This document shows, one piece after another, positions 36,173-50,818 of a stretch of DNA of 64,000 bases. The position numbers were made by a program, and so were the translations under genes. This stretch comes from Mesorhizobium sp. Its GTDB lineage: Bacteria > Pseudomonadota > Alphaproteobacteria > Rhizobiales > Rhizobiaceae. Position 1 is the first letter of the stretch. Each line of letters begins with the position of its first letter. The notes beneath the pieces are model-generated. The model saw only the letters and a list, made by a program, of their open reading frames with translations, did no database searches and was not told the DNA's origin. Where the stretch lies: the NCBI GenBank assembly GCA_019635735.1, contig JAHBYX010000001.1, forward strand, positions 124,001 through 188,000, read 5' to 3'.

Positions 36173-37486
36173 ATGCCGTCTGTCAACGACCCCGCGCATG
36201 GTTTCTGCCGCGATTGCCTGACGCTGCAATCGAAGGCGGCGCGGCGCTGCGAACGCTGCGGCAGCCCCCGCCTCGCAGCACACCCGGAGCTCTATTCTCT
36301 CCACCTCGCGCATATCGATTGCGACGCGTTCTATGCCTCGGTGGAGAAGCGCGACAATCCCGCGCTTGCCGACAAGCCGGTGATCATCGGCGTCGGCAAG
36401 CGCGGCGTCGTCTCCACCGCCTGCTACATCGCCCGCATCCACGGCGTGCGTTCGGCGATGCCGATGTTCAAGGCGCTCGAAGCCTGCCCGCAGGCGGTGG
36501 TGATCAAGCCGGACATGGAGAAATACGTCCGCGTCGGGCGCGAGGTGCGCCAGCTGATGCAGGCGCTGACGCCGCTGGTCGAGCCGATCTCGATCGACGA
36601 GGCCTTCCTCGACCTCGCGGGCACCGAGCGCCTGCACGGCATGCCCCCTGCCCTGGTGCTGGCACGCTTCGCCCGGCAGGTCGAGAAGGAGATCGGCATT
36701 ACCGTTTCGGTCGGCCTCTCCTACTGCAAGTTCCTCGCCAAGGTCGCCTCCGACTTCAACAAGCCGCGCGGCTTTTCGGTCATCGGCGAGGCGGAGGCGG
36801 TCTACTTCCTCGCCGGCCAGCCGGTGACGCTGATCTGGGGCGTCGGCAAGACCTTCGCCGCGGTACTGGAGCGCGACGGGCTGCGCACGATCGGCCAGCT
36901 GCAGCGGATGGAGCGGACCGAGTTGATGCGGCGCTACGGCACGATGGGCGACCGGCTCTATCACCTGTCGCGCGGCGAGGACGAGCGCGCCGTCCATGTC
37001 GAGCGCGAGGCCAAGAGCGTCTCCGCCGAGACCACCTTCAACGAGGACCTGTCCACGGCGGCCGACCTCGTGCCGATCCTGCGGGCGCTGTCGGAGAAAG
37101 TGTCGGCACGGCTGAAGAAGTCCGGCATTGCCGGCCGCACCGTGGTGCTCAAGCTCAAGACGCAGGATTTCAAGCTGCGCACCCGCAACCGGCAGCTCGC
37201 CGACCCGACCCGTCTCGCCGACCGCATCTTCGCCACCGGCCGCGAGCTGCTCGCGAAGGAGACCGACGGCACTCGCTATCGGCTCATCGGCATCGGCGTC
37301 TCGGACCTCACCGACGACGCGCGAGCCGACCCGCCGGACCTGCTCGACGCGCAGGCCGGCAAGCGGGCGAAGGCGGAAGGCGCCATCGACATCCTGCGCG
37401 GCAAGTTCGGCCGCGCCGCCGTCGAGACCGGCTACACGTTCGGCAAGGGCCGCAACGCGCACCCGCCCGACGCGCTGGAGGATTAG
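36173..37486 (+). CDS. dinB: DNA polymerase IV with N-terminal zinc ribbon
   Basis: DinB is a Y-family translesion polymerase. The 437-residue product starts [20 protein letters not shown]. It carries a four-cysteine motif (CRDC...CERCG) before the catalytic palm ([17 protein letters not shown], then the SIDEAFLDL acidic pair). HhH and little-finger domains follow. The zinc-ribbon extension is typical of a rhizobial DinB subgroup. A LexA box immediately upstream indicates SOS induction. The ATG at 36158 would give 442 residues but lies inside the LexA box. The end overlaps the convergent gene by 4 bases. Confidence 0.95.
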   Translation: MPSVNDPAHGFCRDCLTLQSKAARRCERCGSPRLAAHPELYSLHLAHIDCDAFYASVEKRDNPALADKPVIIGVGKRGVVSTACYIARIHGVRSAMPMFKALEACPQAVVIKPDMEKYVRVGREVRQLMQALTPLVEPISIDEAFLDLAGTERLHGMPPALVLARFARQVEKEIGITVSVGLSYCKFLAKVASDFNKPRGFSVIGEAEAVYFLAGQPVTLIWGVGKTFAAVLERDGLRTIGQLQRMERTELMRRYGTMGDRLYHLSRGEDERAVHVEREAKSVSAETTFNEDLSTAADLVPILRALSEKVSARLKKSGIAGRTVVLKLKTQDFKLRTRNRQLADPTRLADRIFATGRELLAKETDGTRYRLIGIGVSDLTDDARADPPDLLDAQAGKRAKAEGAIDILRGKFGRAAVETGYTFGKGRNAHPPDALED

Positions 37487-37998
37487 GTCCGTCGCAGATC
37501 GATGCGGCTGGTAACGACGCGCTCGCCCGACTTCGGGTCCTCGTCCACCGTCGTCAGGCGCAGCCCGTTTTCGCCGACCTTCTCGACGGTCATCTGCGCC
37601 GCGCGGTCGCCGTTCACTTCCTTCGCCCAGCGGATGCCGAGGTTGATCGCATCGCCCGAACGCTTGCCGGAAAGGCCCGCCACGCCCGTGCCGGCGCCCG
37701 TATAGCTGCCCTTGTAGCTGGTGCCGCTGGCCGTCAGGTCGGCCGAAATGGCACGCGAGACGATCACGAGGCCGCGGCACTTGCCGTCGAGCGAAAGCGA
37801 CGTGTCGCTGGTATCGGTCGAGAACGTGCAGTTGACGTTGATCGGATCGGAGTTCGCACGCACCTTGACGGTGCCTTTGCCCGCCCAGTTGCCTTCCAGC
37901 GATCCGAGGAATTCGCCGTCGTTCGCATGCGCGGCAAAGCCGCCGGCCGGGGCAATGCAAGCCGCCAGAAGAAGCACTTTCAGGGTTCTGGTCATCAT
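37483..37998 (-). CDS. Hypothetical periplasmic protein
   Basis: The 171-residue product begins [20 protein letters not shown], a Sec signal peptide ending near FAAHAND. The mature domain looks beta-rich ([36 protein letters not shown]), resembling small periplasmic beta-barrel or lipocalin-like proteins. Two cysteines could pair. I do not recognise a named family. It is convergent with dinB and divergent from dnaE; 186 bases lie before the dnaE start. Confidence 0.75.
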   Translation of the reverse strand: MMTRTLKVLLLAACIAPAGGFAAHANDGEFLGSLEGNWAGKGTVKVRANSDPINVNCTFSTDTSDTSLSLDGKCRGLVIVSRAISADLTASGTSYKGSYTGAGTGVAGLSGKRSGDAINLGIRWAKEVNGDRAAQMTVEKVGENGLRLTTVDEDPKSGERVVTSRIDLRRT

Positions 37999-38184
37999 CG
38001 GTCCTCGCTGTCCTTTGGTGCGGGACAACTTCCCCGACGCGTTCAGGTTCCGGACAAATTGACGCGACGGCATCGTCGGCGCCTGTGAGGAAAAGGCCCA
38101 TCACGGCGATCATCGCTGGACGCGGCACGGCGCAATGCCCGACAATGCACCCTGAGTCGAAGCGGCGACGGCGGGCAGGATACG

Positions 38185-41727
<3,543 letters not shown>

Positions 41728-41745
41728 CGATACTCGCCGGGCGTA

Positions 41746-42786
41746 TTATTTCCGTGTCAGCGCGAGGCCGAGTCCGACCACCGCAATGTCCCTGAACAGC
41801 CGGAACGCTTCCATCTTCTCCTGGCGCTCGGCCGCCACGAGGTAGCTCGTCTGAGCGGCGTTGAGGAAGCAGTTTCCGTCGACGAGTTCATGGTCCACGT
41901 AGCCCGGAACGCCCGCATTCGTCAGGACGCGGCAATAGGCATGGCCGGTCATGGGCGACGCCTTCGTGCCGAGAAGGACGACTTCGGTGCCGTTGGCCAG
42001 TCTCATCACGATGCGCGACGATGTGCCGGGGTTTTCGCGGAGATTGGCGAAAGTGGACTTGGCGTTGCGGATATAGCCGGTCGGGAAGGATGGCGTCGCG
42101 CTGTTCTGGCTCGGCCATCCGGGCAGGCCTCCCGCCGATCCGCCCGGGTTCGTCCGGCCCATCGCCATCAGACAGCTTTCCCTGCTGTATCCTCTGCCCT
42201 GAGCTTCTTTGACCGCTCCCCACGCAGCGTCCGACAAATCCCATTCGCCGCCGACCTCGTCCAGCGCCTCGGCGCAGAGGCTGGCGCGATCGAGGCTCTT
42301 GATGCGCTGCTCCTCTTCGATACGCTTCCTCTCGGCTACCTCGTCCGCCAGCTTTGGAAGTCCCAGTACCATGCGACAGTCGTCGATCGACTTGAGGCGC
42401 CTTTTCGCTTCGGCGACATAAGACCGGAACTCGAATCCGTCGGACCAGCCATCATAGCCGGCATTGAGCCCCATCCTACAGACCTGGACGAGGTCGACGC
42501 CGCCAACCGGGAAGGGATGCGTCGGCTCCCCCGGCCCTGCGGCGGGCATCGACCCACATGTCCCAAGCAACCGGCAGAGCCGAATATCGATCTTATATCC
42601 AAAATACTCCGAAGACAATGAATTGACATTGACCGGAAACAGCAGCGCGTTGAAGACCAAAGCTGCGATGAAGGTTAGTCCCTTGGCCGTCAGACTCCAG
42701 GAAACGGCATACAGGCAGTAGGCCAGGAACGCGTTGACCACCAGCGACGCCGCCAGGAACACTTCGGTCTCCGTCCAGCTCGGCAT
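41746..42786 (-). CDS. Membrane protein with C-terminal SH3-like domain
   Basis: The 346-residue product has two N-terminal membrane helices (about 9-28 and 33-53). A central soluble region contains paired cysteines (CRLLGTCG, VQVCRMG, DDCRMV, SLCAEAL, ESCLMAMGR). A bacterial SH3-like segment (STFANLRENPGTSSRIVMRLANGTEVVLLG, about 245-305) may bind peptidoglycan. No overall family is recognised. It is convergent with dnaE (18-base gap) and followed upstream by a long repeat-bearing gap, so it may be an accessory gene. Confidence 0.75.
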   Translation of the reverse strand: MPSWTETEVFLAASLVVNAFLAYCLYAVSWSLTAKGLTFIAALVFNALLFPVNVNSLSSEYFGYKIDIRLCRLLGTCGSMPAAGPGEPTHPFPVGGVDLVQVCRMGLNAGYDGWSDGFEFRSYVAEAKRRLKSIDDCRMVLGLPKLADEVAERKRIEEEQRIKSLDRASLCAEALDEVGGEWDLSDAAWGAVKEAQGRGYSRESCLMAMGRTNPGGSAGGLPGWPSQNSATPSFPTGYIRNAKSTFANLRENPGTSSRIVMRLANGTEVVLLGTKASPMTGHAYCRVLTNAGVPGYVDHELVDGNCFLNAAQTSYLVAAERQEKMEAFRLFRDIAVVGLGLALTRK

Positions 42787-43028
42787 TTTGCAATCCCCGC
42801 CCCCCCGAATGGATGCAATAATAGATTGCCCTATCCTTCTTATGCAAGCACCGCGTGAATTCTCGGAGCCTCTGCTGCTCTGGCAATCCCGTTGCCCGTG
42901 GCCACTGCCCGTCTCGGCACAGCCGACACGGCGTCACACTGGCGGCGAGGGAACGTGGCGAGGTCCCGCACTTGGCACGCCGCGTATATCCGCTCCACTA
43001 TTTTCGGCGGTCCCCGGCCGGGGCGGTG

Positions 43029-43110
43029 GAGGGTCGTGACACACGAACCGCTGTCATGCCGGCGGTCGGAGGGTCGTCCCCCGCACAAGCCTCCGTCATG
43101 CCGGCGGCCG
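43029..43110. repeat. Two imperfect tandem copies of an approximately 41-bp unit
   Basis: GAGGGTCGT occurs at 43029-43037 and 43069-43077, and GTCATGCCGGCGG at 43053-43065 and 43095-43107. The same order and nearly equal spacing define two tandem copies of about 41 bp with a variable middle. The second copy continues into a segment resembling the GTCATxCCGG/CCGGTATCCAT intergenic repeats common in Alphaproteobacteria. Confidence 0.6.
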
Positions 43111-43248
43111 AAGGCCAGCCGGTATCCATTCTTCTCTCCGGCTACACGCCAAAACGCCTCCGCGGCATTTCCGGCAGTGCCCACTTACCGGCGGCCAATG
43201 GTTCCCGGCTGGCCTCCGGCCGCCGGGAAGACGGCGCGCGGCAGCCCA

Positions 43249-43291
43249 TCCTCCCTTGCGAAGCGGGGGAGGAGGACCACGCGAAGCGTGG
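43249..43291. repeat. Paired REP-like palindromes
   Basis: Two adjacent hairpins occur: 43249-43273 (TCCTCCC and GGGAGGA around a TTGCGAAGCGG loop) and 43277-43291 (CCACGC-GAA-GCGTGG). Both loops share GCGAAGC. This twin-palindrome design with a GCGAAGC core resembles REP-type intergenic elements of Rhizobiales. A third related segment (CCACGCGAAGG) follows at 43316-43326. Confidence 0.65.
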
Positions 43292-43505
43292 TGGAGGGGG
43301 CGGGCGAAGCATAAGCCACGCGAAGGATAACTAGCTCTCCTCGTGGACCGATTTCGCCCCTCTTCCCGCCAACCCCTTGTTTCCGTTCGACCTGCAAAAA
43401 TACTTATCCCCACCCCTTCCGACCTGACGGACCATACGGCCGATGCAACGATTGGAGCCGGAGATGGCTTGGAGGGCGAAGACAGGGAGGCGGCAAGAGG
43501 TGCTG

Positions 43506-43919
43506 ATGAGCATCGTCTCGACGCTGCTTGCCATTGCCGCTCTCGCCGAAAAATCCGCAGGTGACACGCCCTGGGTCCGCTTCTGCGTCCTGTGGGCCGC
43601 CCGGCAGGCCGACCTGATCGCGCGGGACTACGTCGCCGGATCGACATGGAACACGGCCGGCCGACTCTGGTCGCCCGCTCTGCCCAATGTCCGCTACGGC
43701 ACCGACCCCGCCGATGCACTGGACATCGCCGCCTCGCTGCGCGCGCTGGCGCTGGTCATCAGCGGCATGGCCGCCTATCTCCGCCGTGTTTCGGTCTGGC
43801 GGCAGGGCCAGGCCTCCGAGGCCGGGGACGGCGCCAACCCGCTCCACGGGCTCGACGCGTTCATGCGGAGACTCCGGGAAGGTGCCTCCCGGCCGGTCGA
43901 AATCCGAGACACATCGTAG
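43506..43919 (+). CDS. Hypothetical protein
   Basis: The 137-residue product from MSIVSTLLAIAALAEKSAGD is preceded by an AGAGGTG motif. It has a hydrophobic N-terminal helix and a second hydrophobic stretch (SLRALALVISGMAAYL, about 73-88). A conserved-looking YVAGSTWNTAGRLWSPALPNVRYGTDPADALDIA segment lies between them. In-frame ATGs at 43443 and 43467 are alternatives. No family is recognised. It is convergent with the sulfotransferase gene at its 3' side. Confidence 0.55.
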   Translation: MSIVSTLLAIAALAEKSAGDTPWVRFCVLWAARQADLIARDYVAGSTWNTAGRLWSPALPNVRYGTDPADALDIAASLRALALVISGMAAYLRRVSVWRQGQASEAGDGANPLHGLDAFMRRLREGASRPVEIRDTS

Positions 43920-44026
43920 GGGGCACCCGGGGGAACAGTCTGCTTTGCTTCCGCCCGCGCAAACCTCGCACGGGCGACGCCTTCGTGCGAAAAAATCAAA
44001 CCGTCCCTGGCACTTGCCGTCCGCGC

Positions 44027-44782
44027 CTAGCGTTTCGGGTCAGCCTCGCGTCGATATCTTTCCGCCCAGTCGCGGCTCGTTGCATCCGCCAGCTTCGCCA
44101 CCGCCGGCTTCACGTCGACGGCATCGGGCGCGGCGATCCCGAGCGCAGCGCAGAGCCGCGCCAGTTCGCCGGCCGGATCGGCCGACAGGTCCTCATAGGC
44201 GATCCGGTGCGGCTCGATCCCCTGCTCCGCGAACCAGACGTTCCACGCCGCGTCGAAGCTATCCAGTTCCGTCACCTCGCGATGCAGCTGCGCGAAGTCG
44301 TATTCCGGCTCCTTCGGCGGGGCGAGGCGTTCGAGTTCGCTGCCGTCCGGAGCGACGTGCCACAGGCCGGACTGCTCGGCCTTCACCAGCGAGATCGCCT
44401 GACCGACCTTGTCGCGGCGCGACAGGTGGACGTAGAGCAGCGGCCCGAAGACGCGTTCGAAACGGGCACGGCCGGGGGGAAGGCCGGGATGGACGAGGTC
44501 GACGAATTCATCGAGGTCGACCACGTTCTCGCGCATCAGCCTCAGGCCGAAGACGTTCGTGCCGCCCTTCCCCGCCTCGATCGCCGCGTCGAGATAGGCT
44601 CGCGCAAAAGCCTCCGGCGACATGCTCTCTGCCCCCGGCAAGTCCCAGCCTTCCGCCCATTCGGGAATGAATCGCCGGCCGAAGAACGAGTCCGGATCGC
44701 CGGCTCCTGCCGCCTTCAGCAGGCGGCAGAGCAGTGTGCTGCCGGTGCGCGGCGTGCCGCAGATGATATAGGCGTCCGGCAC
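44027..44782 (-). CDS. Stf0-family sulfotransferase
   Basis: The 251-residue product begins MPDAYIICGTPRTGSTLLCRLLKAAG, where GTPRTGST is the 5'-phosphosulfate-binding loop for PAPS. The later HLSRRDKVGQAISLVKAEQSGLWH segment contains the 3'-phosphate-binding region. Mycobacterial Stf0 sulfates trehalose; the acceptor here is unknown. It starts 9 bases after the pccA stop on the same strand, so it probably rides on the pccA transcript, with no obvious metabolic link. Confidence 0.9.
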   Translation of the reverse strand: MPDAYIICGTPRTGSTLLCRLLKAAGAGDPDSFFGRRFIPEWAEGWDLPGAESMSPEAFARAYLDAAIEAGKGGTNVFGLRLMRENVVDLDEFVDLVHPGLPPGRARFERVFGPLLYVHLSRRDKVGQAISLVKAEQSGLWHVAPDGSELERLAPPKEPEYDFAQLHREVTELDSFDAAWNVWFAEQGIEPHRIAYEDLSADPAGELARLCAALGIAAPDAVDVKPAVAKLADATSRDWAERYRREADPKR

Positions 44783-44791
44783 CCTGTGCTC

Positions 44792-46804
<2,013 letters not shown>

Positions 46805-46942
46805 GTCGACGCTTTTCCCCCGGGACGCGCGTTCCTTTTATGGACTGCGCGGCCCCGGTCAAGCGGGCACTGGGTACATCCGGCGTGCAGCAACCAGAAA
46901 GCCGGTATCGACAAGCCGTGCCGGCTCAGCTTCGGGGCGGTA

Positions 46943-48997
46943 TCACAAGGCTTCGCGGATCATCTTGGCACGCAGCAGAAGCTGCAGCAGCGACTCCTCG
47001 GGGGCTTCCGTCACGAGATCAGACTCGGCCCTGAACCGGTCGACCACAGCCGCGACGCGACGGGCGAAATCCCTGTCCAGGACGACCAGTCCGTTCTCGG
47101 TGTCGTGGATGAAGCTGCGATTGTTGAGGTTCACCCCAGAGATGACGGTCAGCCTGCCGTCGATCGCCAGCACCTTGGCATGCAGCAGGATCTTCGGGTC
47201 GCGATAGTTGTAGATCGTCAGCCGGTCGAAGTAGCGCTCGACGAACTCCTCGTTGATCGCCGTCATGAGACTGCCGCCAAGGTCGCCCTTGAGCGAGATG
47301 CGGCCGACGATCGTCACCTCAACCCCGCGGTCGAGCGCGCGGTCGAGCGCCCGCCTGAGGCGGTCGGTGAGGTTGAGATAGGGGTTAACGATGTCGACGC
47401 GCGAACGGGCGGCGTCGAAAAGGTCGACGTAGTAGTCCTCCAGCGCCCGGCCGTCGGTATAGGGCACCGACAGGAAATGCCGTGCGAAGCCCTCGCGCGG
47501 GGAGGCATCGCCCCGCTCGGCGACCGAGAACGGACGCACCACACGGGTCACGGCGTCATCCTCCCAGAGCGTCGATAGGTGCGCCGTCAGAAGCCGCACC
47601 GTCCTGTCGTCGAACACGGCGAGATCGAGATCGCGCCAGTTCGAATAGTAGTTCAGCGTCAAGCCGCGCGCCTGACCGTACTGCTGGAGGGACGGATTGG
47701 ACGACAGGTCCAGAGGGCGGTCGAACAGGAAGCCGTCATGGATGTTGCGTCCGCCGATAATAGCGACGGAACGGCCGGGCTCGTCGGAAATCGCCGCCAG
47801 CAGCTTGGCGTGATTGACCCGGTGGTACTGCGACAGGGCGACGGAGGGAGTGCTGAGGAGCGGCGGCTTCCAGAGATGCACCTTGTAGCTGACGTTCGGA
47901 AAGTCGGCCGCCAGCCGCCGCAGCATGGCCCTGTCCTTCTCCCGCTCCAGCACCTGCGAAGCGAGGATGCGGATGATCGTCCCGCGCGCCGCGTGGTGGC
48001 GCAGAAGCCGGTCGAGTATGCGACCGGAGAAATCGGCCTTTATGTCGAGATAGCTGATGAAGATCTGCGACAGGCGCGGGGCATGCGAGAAATCGAGCGG
48101 CAGTTCGGGATCGCCCTCGGCATAGAACCGTGCGGGAAGCCCGGTGCCGAGAAGCGACCTCACCTTCTCGTCGAACCCGGCCCGCTCGGACGCCAGCAGC
48201 ATCGGCGAAGCGACGGGAAAGGGACACGTAACGGATAGCCATCCGCTCGCGTAGAATATGTTTGCGACCGGATCGTCTTTGACTTCCCGCGGAAGGACGC
48301 AGCGATGGTACTCCGCGTTGAAGCGGGCTACGGCCGGCTGCTCCGTCTCCTGCCGGACGATGCCGAACGGGCGCCGTCCTTCGGCATAATGCGCGTAGCC
48401 TTCGCAGCGCTTCAGCCCGGGCGACGGCAGAAGCGTGAGGTGCGCCCCGCTCCCGGCCTGGACGCCGGGACTGAGCGTCACCCACCGCCCTGCCCGATGC
48501 GAACTGATCCCTGAGGGAGAGCGGACTTTGAGATCCCCGTCGCAGGTGAATTCGAGACGAAAATAGATGCCGCCCACGGGAACGAGTTGGATTTCGACTG
48601 TCTGCGCCTGAAGGCCGGAGAAGACGAAAGGCGCATCGCCGGACGACTTGCCGCGCGGCGCGAGATAGAAGGTCTCGCGCGAGGTCCGCCAAGCAGCCGT
48701 CGTCTCGCGGCGCGTGTTCGATCCCGAGACTTCCCGGGTGTTGTGGCCGCGGTCGGCTTCGCTTCGCACGGTCGTCCGATCGGACGCGGCCGCGCCTCCC
48801 CTCCATCCCCGACGGACCCGTTCCCCGCGCTCCATCTGCTCCTCCAGCCTGGCGAGGTACGGGTCGGAGGTGGTGCGCTGCGCAGACTGCGGGTCGGTCA
48901 TGGTGCCGATGCGGCTGACGCTCACGCATCCGGTCGCTACCACCGCGGTCACGGTCAGGGCATGCAGCAGGGCAATCGCTCTCACGATCGGGTTCAT
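46943..48997 (-). CDS. Phospholipase D-superfamily (HKD) lipoprotein
   Basis: The 684-residue product has a lipoprotein-like signal (TAVVATGC, C24), a basic linker, and an N-terminal domain of about 200 residues that I do not recognise. Two HKD motifs follow: HAKLLAAISDEPGRSVAIIGGRN (near 394) and HAKVLAIDGRLTVISGVNLNNRS (near 606). The fold is that of cardiolipin synthase/PLD-type phosphatidyltransferases, probably periplasmic. It starts 9 bases after a phospholipase A2-like gene with a GAGGGA ribosome binding site, so the two form an operon. Confidence 0.88.
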   Translation of the reverse strand: MNPIVRAIALLHALTVTAVVATGCVSVSRIGTMTDPQSAQRTTSDPYLARLEEQMERGERVRRGWRGGAAASDRTTVRSEADRGHNTREVSGSNTRRETTAAWRTSRETFYLAPRGKSSGDAPFVFSGLQAQTVEIQLVPVGGIYFRLEFTCDGDLKVRSPSGISSHRAGRWVTLSPGVQAGSGAHLTLLPSPGLKRCEGYAHYAEGRRPFGIVRQETEQPAVARFNAEYHRCVLPREVKDDPVANIFYASGWLSVTCPFPVASPMLLASERAGFDEKVRSLLGTGLPARFYAEGDPELPLDFSHAPRLSQIFISYLDIKADFSGRILDRLLRHHAARGTIIRILASQVLEREKDRAMLRRLAADFPNVSYKVHLWKPPLLSTPSVALSQYHRVNHAKLLAAISDEPGRSVAIIGGRNIHDGFLFDRPLDLSSNPSLQQYGQARGLTLNYYSNWRDLDLAVFDDRTVRLLTAHLSTLWEDDAVTRVVRPFSVAERGDASPREGFARHFLSVPYTDGRALEDYYVDLFDAARSRVDIVNPYLNLTDRLRRALDRALDRGVEVTIVGRISLKGDLGGSLMTAINEEFVERYFDRLTIYNYRDPKILLHAKVLAIDGRLTVISGVNLNNRSFIHDTENGLVVLDRDFARRVAAVVDRFRAESDLVTEAPEESLLQLLLRAKMIREAL

Positions 48998-49006
48998 GGA
49001 TGTCCC

Positions 49007-49483
49007 TCAATCCCGGAGCGTGCTGAGCAGATGATCTCGCGGGCGGGGAAACAGCCCGTGCGGAAAGACGCGGCAGTATGGCGTCATCGCGCGAATGGTA
49101 AGCCCGACCAGCCGGGCGCGGCGGCGGGCACGCTCATCCGGAACGCCATCCGCCAGATAGGCATCCAGCGCTGTCAGCAGGTCGCCATTGCAGGCACAGC
49201 GATCGCGGCCGGAGATGTAGCAGACGTCATGCGCTTTGCAGATCGTGTCGAGGCGATCGACGGCCGGAGCGCTCAGGTCTCCGAAGCGGCGGCCATAGCC
49301 GCAGTAGTTGCCGACAACGAGGGGCGACGGCCGCGCCTTGGGCTCATGCACGACGGCGGCCGATGCGCCCGCGCCGACCGGAGACGCGCAATCGGCCAGC
49401 GTCGCCGCAAGCGCGACGACCAACACGATCTTCAATGCGATGCCCGCCAAGCCGGTGATCTCCCCCGAAACCCACTTTGACAT
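49007..49483 (-). CDS. Secreted phospholipase A2-like protein
   Basis: The 158-residue product has an N-terminal membrane/signal segment (about 12-30) ending in TLADCASP, possibly a variant lipobox at C32. The mature part shows the sPLA2 pattern: a YCGYGRRFG calcium loop (60-68), then DTICKAHDVCY with the catalytic H85-D86, and CACNGDLLTALD giving a candidate catalytic D101. Cysteines at 61, 82, 88, 96, 98 and 137 could form disulfides. It is the first gene of an operon with the PLD-type lipoprotein. Enzymatic activity is inferred from motif only. Confidence 0.75.
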   Translation of the reverse strand: MSKWVSGEITGLAGIALKIVLVVALAATLADCASPVGAGASAAVVHEPKARPSPLVVGNYCGYGRRFGDLSAPAVDRLDTICKAHDVCYISGRDRCACNGDLLTALDAYLADGVPDERARRRARLVGLTIRAMTPYCRVFPHGLFPRPRDHLLSTLRD

Positions 49484-49636
49484 GAATGACTTGCCCACAC
49501 AGCCGCCTTGACTTGCATCAAGCCGGCTAAAAGCGTGCGGTGGGCAAGGCGAGGAAAGTCGCCACCCCGGGAGGTTGCATGCGCTGGGGCGACTGGATAG
49601 CAAGGACGCAGCCGATCAGAGGAGGAGACAACACCC

Positions 49637-50764
49637 ATGAAGGCCCGTGCCGCCGTTGCCGTCGCCGCAGGCAAGCCGCTGGAGATCATGGAGGTCGACC
49701 TCGAAGGGCCGCGCGAGGGCGAGGTTCTGGTCGAGATCAAGGCGACCGGCATCTGCCACACCGACGAGTTCACACTCTCGGGCGCCGATCCGGAGGGCCT
49801 CTTCCCCGCCATCCTCGGCCATGAGGGCGCGGGCATCGTGGTCGATGTCGGCAAGGGCGTGACCAGCGTCAGGAAGGGCGACCACGTCATCCCGCTCTAC
49901 ACGCCGGAATGCCGCTCCTGCCCGTCGTGTCTCTCGCGCAAGACCAATCTCTGCACCGCGATCCGCTCGACGCAGGGCCAGGGCCTGATGCCGGACGGCA
50001 CCAGCCGCTTCTCGATCGGCAAGGACAAGATCTTCCACTACATGGGCTGTTCGACCTTCTCCAACTTCACCGTCCTGCCCGAGATCGCCGTGGCCAAGGT
50101 CAATCCGGCGGCTCCCTTCGACACGATCTGCTACATCGGCTGCGGGGTGACCACCGGCATCGGCGCGGTGATCAACACGGCGAAGGTGACGATCGGCTCG
50201 ACGGCGGCGGTCTTCGGCCTCGGCGGCATCGGCCTCAATGTCATCCAGGGGCTCAAGCTCGCCGGCGCTGACATGATCATCGGCGTCGACATCAACAACG
50301 ACAAGAAGGCGTGGGGCGAGAGGTTCGGCATGACGCACTTCGTCAATCCGGCCGAGATCGGCGGCGACGTCGTGCCCTACATCGTCAACCTCACCAAGCG
50401 CGGGGCGGACCAGATCGGCGGCGCGGACTACACGTTCGACTGCACCGGCAACGTCAAAGTGATGCGCCAGGCGCTGGAATGCGCGCATCGCGGCTGGGGC
50501 GAGTCGATCGTCATCGGCGTGGCGGGCGCCGGCCAGGAGATCTCCACCCGGCCGTTCCAGCTGGTCACCGGCCGCATCTGGAAGGGCACCGCCTTCGGCG
50601 GCGCGCGCGGCCGCACCGACGTGCCGAAGATCGTCGACTGGTATATGGACGGAAAGATCCAGATCGACCCGATGATCACGCACCGGCTGACGCTGGACGA
50701 GATCAACAAGGGCTTCGACCTGATGCATGCGGGCGAGAGCATCAGGAGCGTGGTAGTCTACTAG
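49637..50764 (+). CDS. frmA: S-(hydroxymethyl)glutathione dehydrogenase / class III alcohol dehydrogenase
   Basis: This enzyme oxidises the formaldehyde-glutathione adduct with NAD+. The 375-residue product has the catalytic zinc ligands in GICHTDEF and GHEGAG, the structural zinc site [17 protein letters not shown], and the NAD-binding [13 protein letters not shown]. It ends ESIRSVVVY, typical of class III ADH. A GGAGGAG ribosome binding site precedes the ATG. It is divergent from the PLA2-like gene (153-base gap). No formylglutathione hydrolase gene is adjacent. Confidence 0.96.
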   Translation: MKARAAVAVAAGKPLEIMEVDLEGPREGEVLVEIKATGICHTDEFTLSGADPEGLFPAILGHEGAGIVVDVGKGVTSVRKGDHVIPLYTPECRSCPSCLSRKTNLCTAIRSTQGQGLMPDGTSRFSIGKDKIFHYMGCSTFSNFTVLPEIAVAKVNPAAPFDTICYIGCGVTTGIGAVINTAKVTIGSTAAVFGLGGIGLNVIQGLKLAGADMIIGVDINNDKKAWGERFGMTHFVNPAEIGGDVVPYIVNLTKRGADQIGGADYTFDCTGNVKVMRQALECAHRGWGESIVIGVAGAGQEISTRPFQLVTGRIWKGTAFGGARGRTDVPKIVDWYMDGKIQIDPMITHRLTLDEINKGFDLMHAGESIRSVVVY

Positions 50765-50818
50765 GAACCAATCGTTGCCTTGGGGATTTGGGCCACGACG
50801 CTTCCGCGGAGGAATAAC

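Larger units (their letters stand above)
42787..43505. other. Long intergenic region with degenerate repeats
   Basis: About 720 bases lie without a convincing gene between the SH3-like protein gene and a small plus-strand gene. The left part (42787-42850) is relatively AT-rich and should contain the promoter of the minus-strand gene. The rest is GC-rich, with tandem and palindromic repeats annotated separately, resembling eroded intergenic mosaic elements of rhizobia. Short frames here lack ribosome binding sites. Confidence 0.6.
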
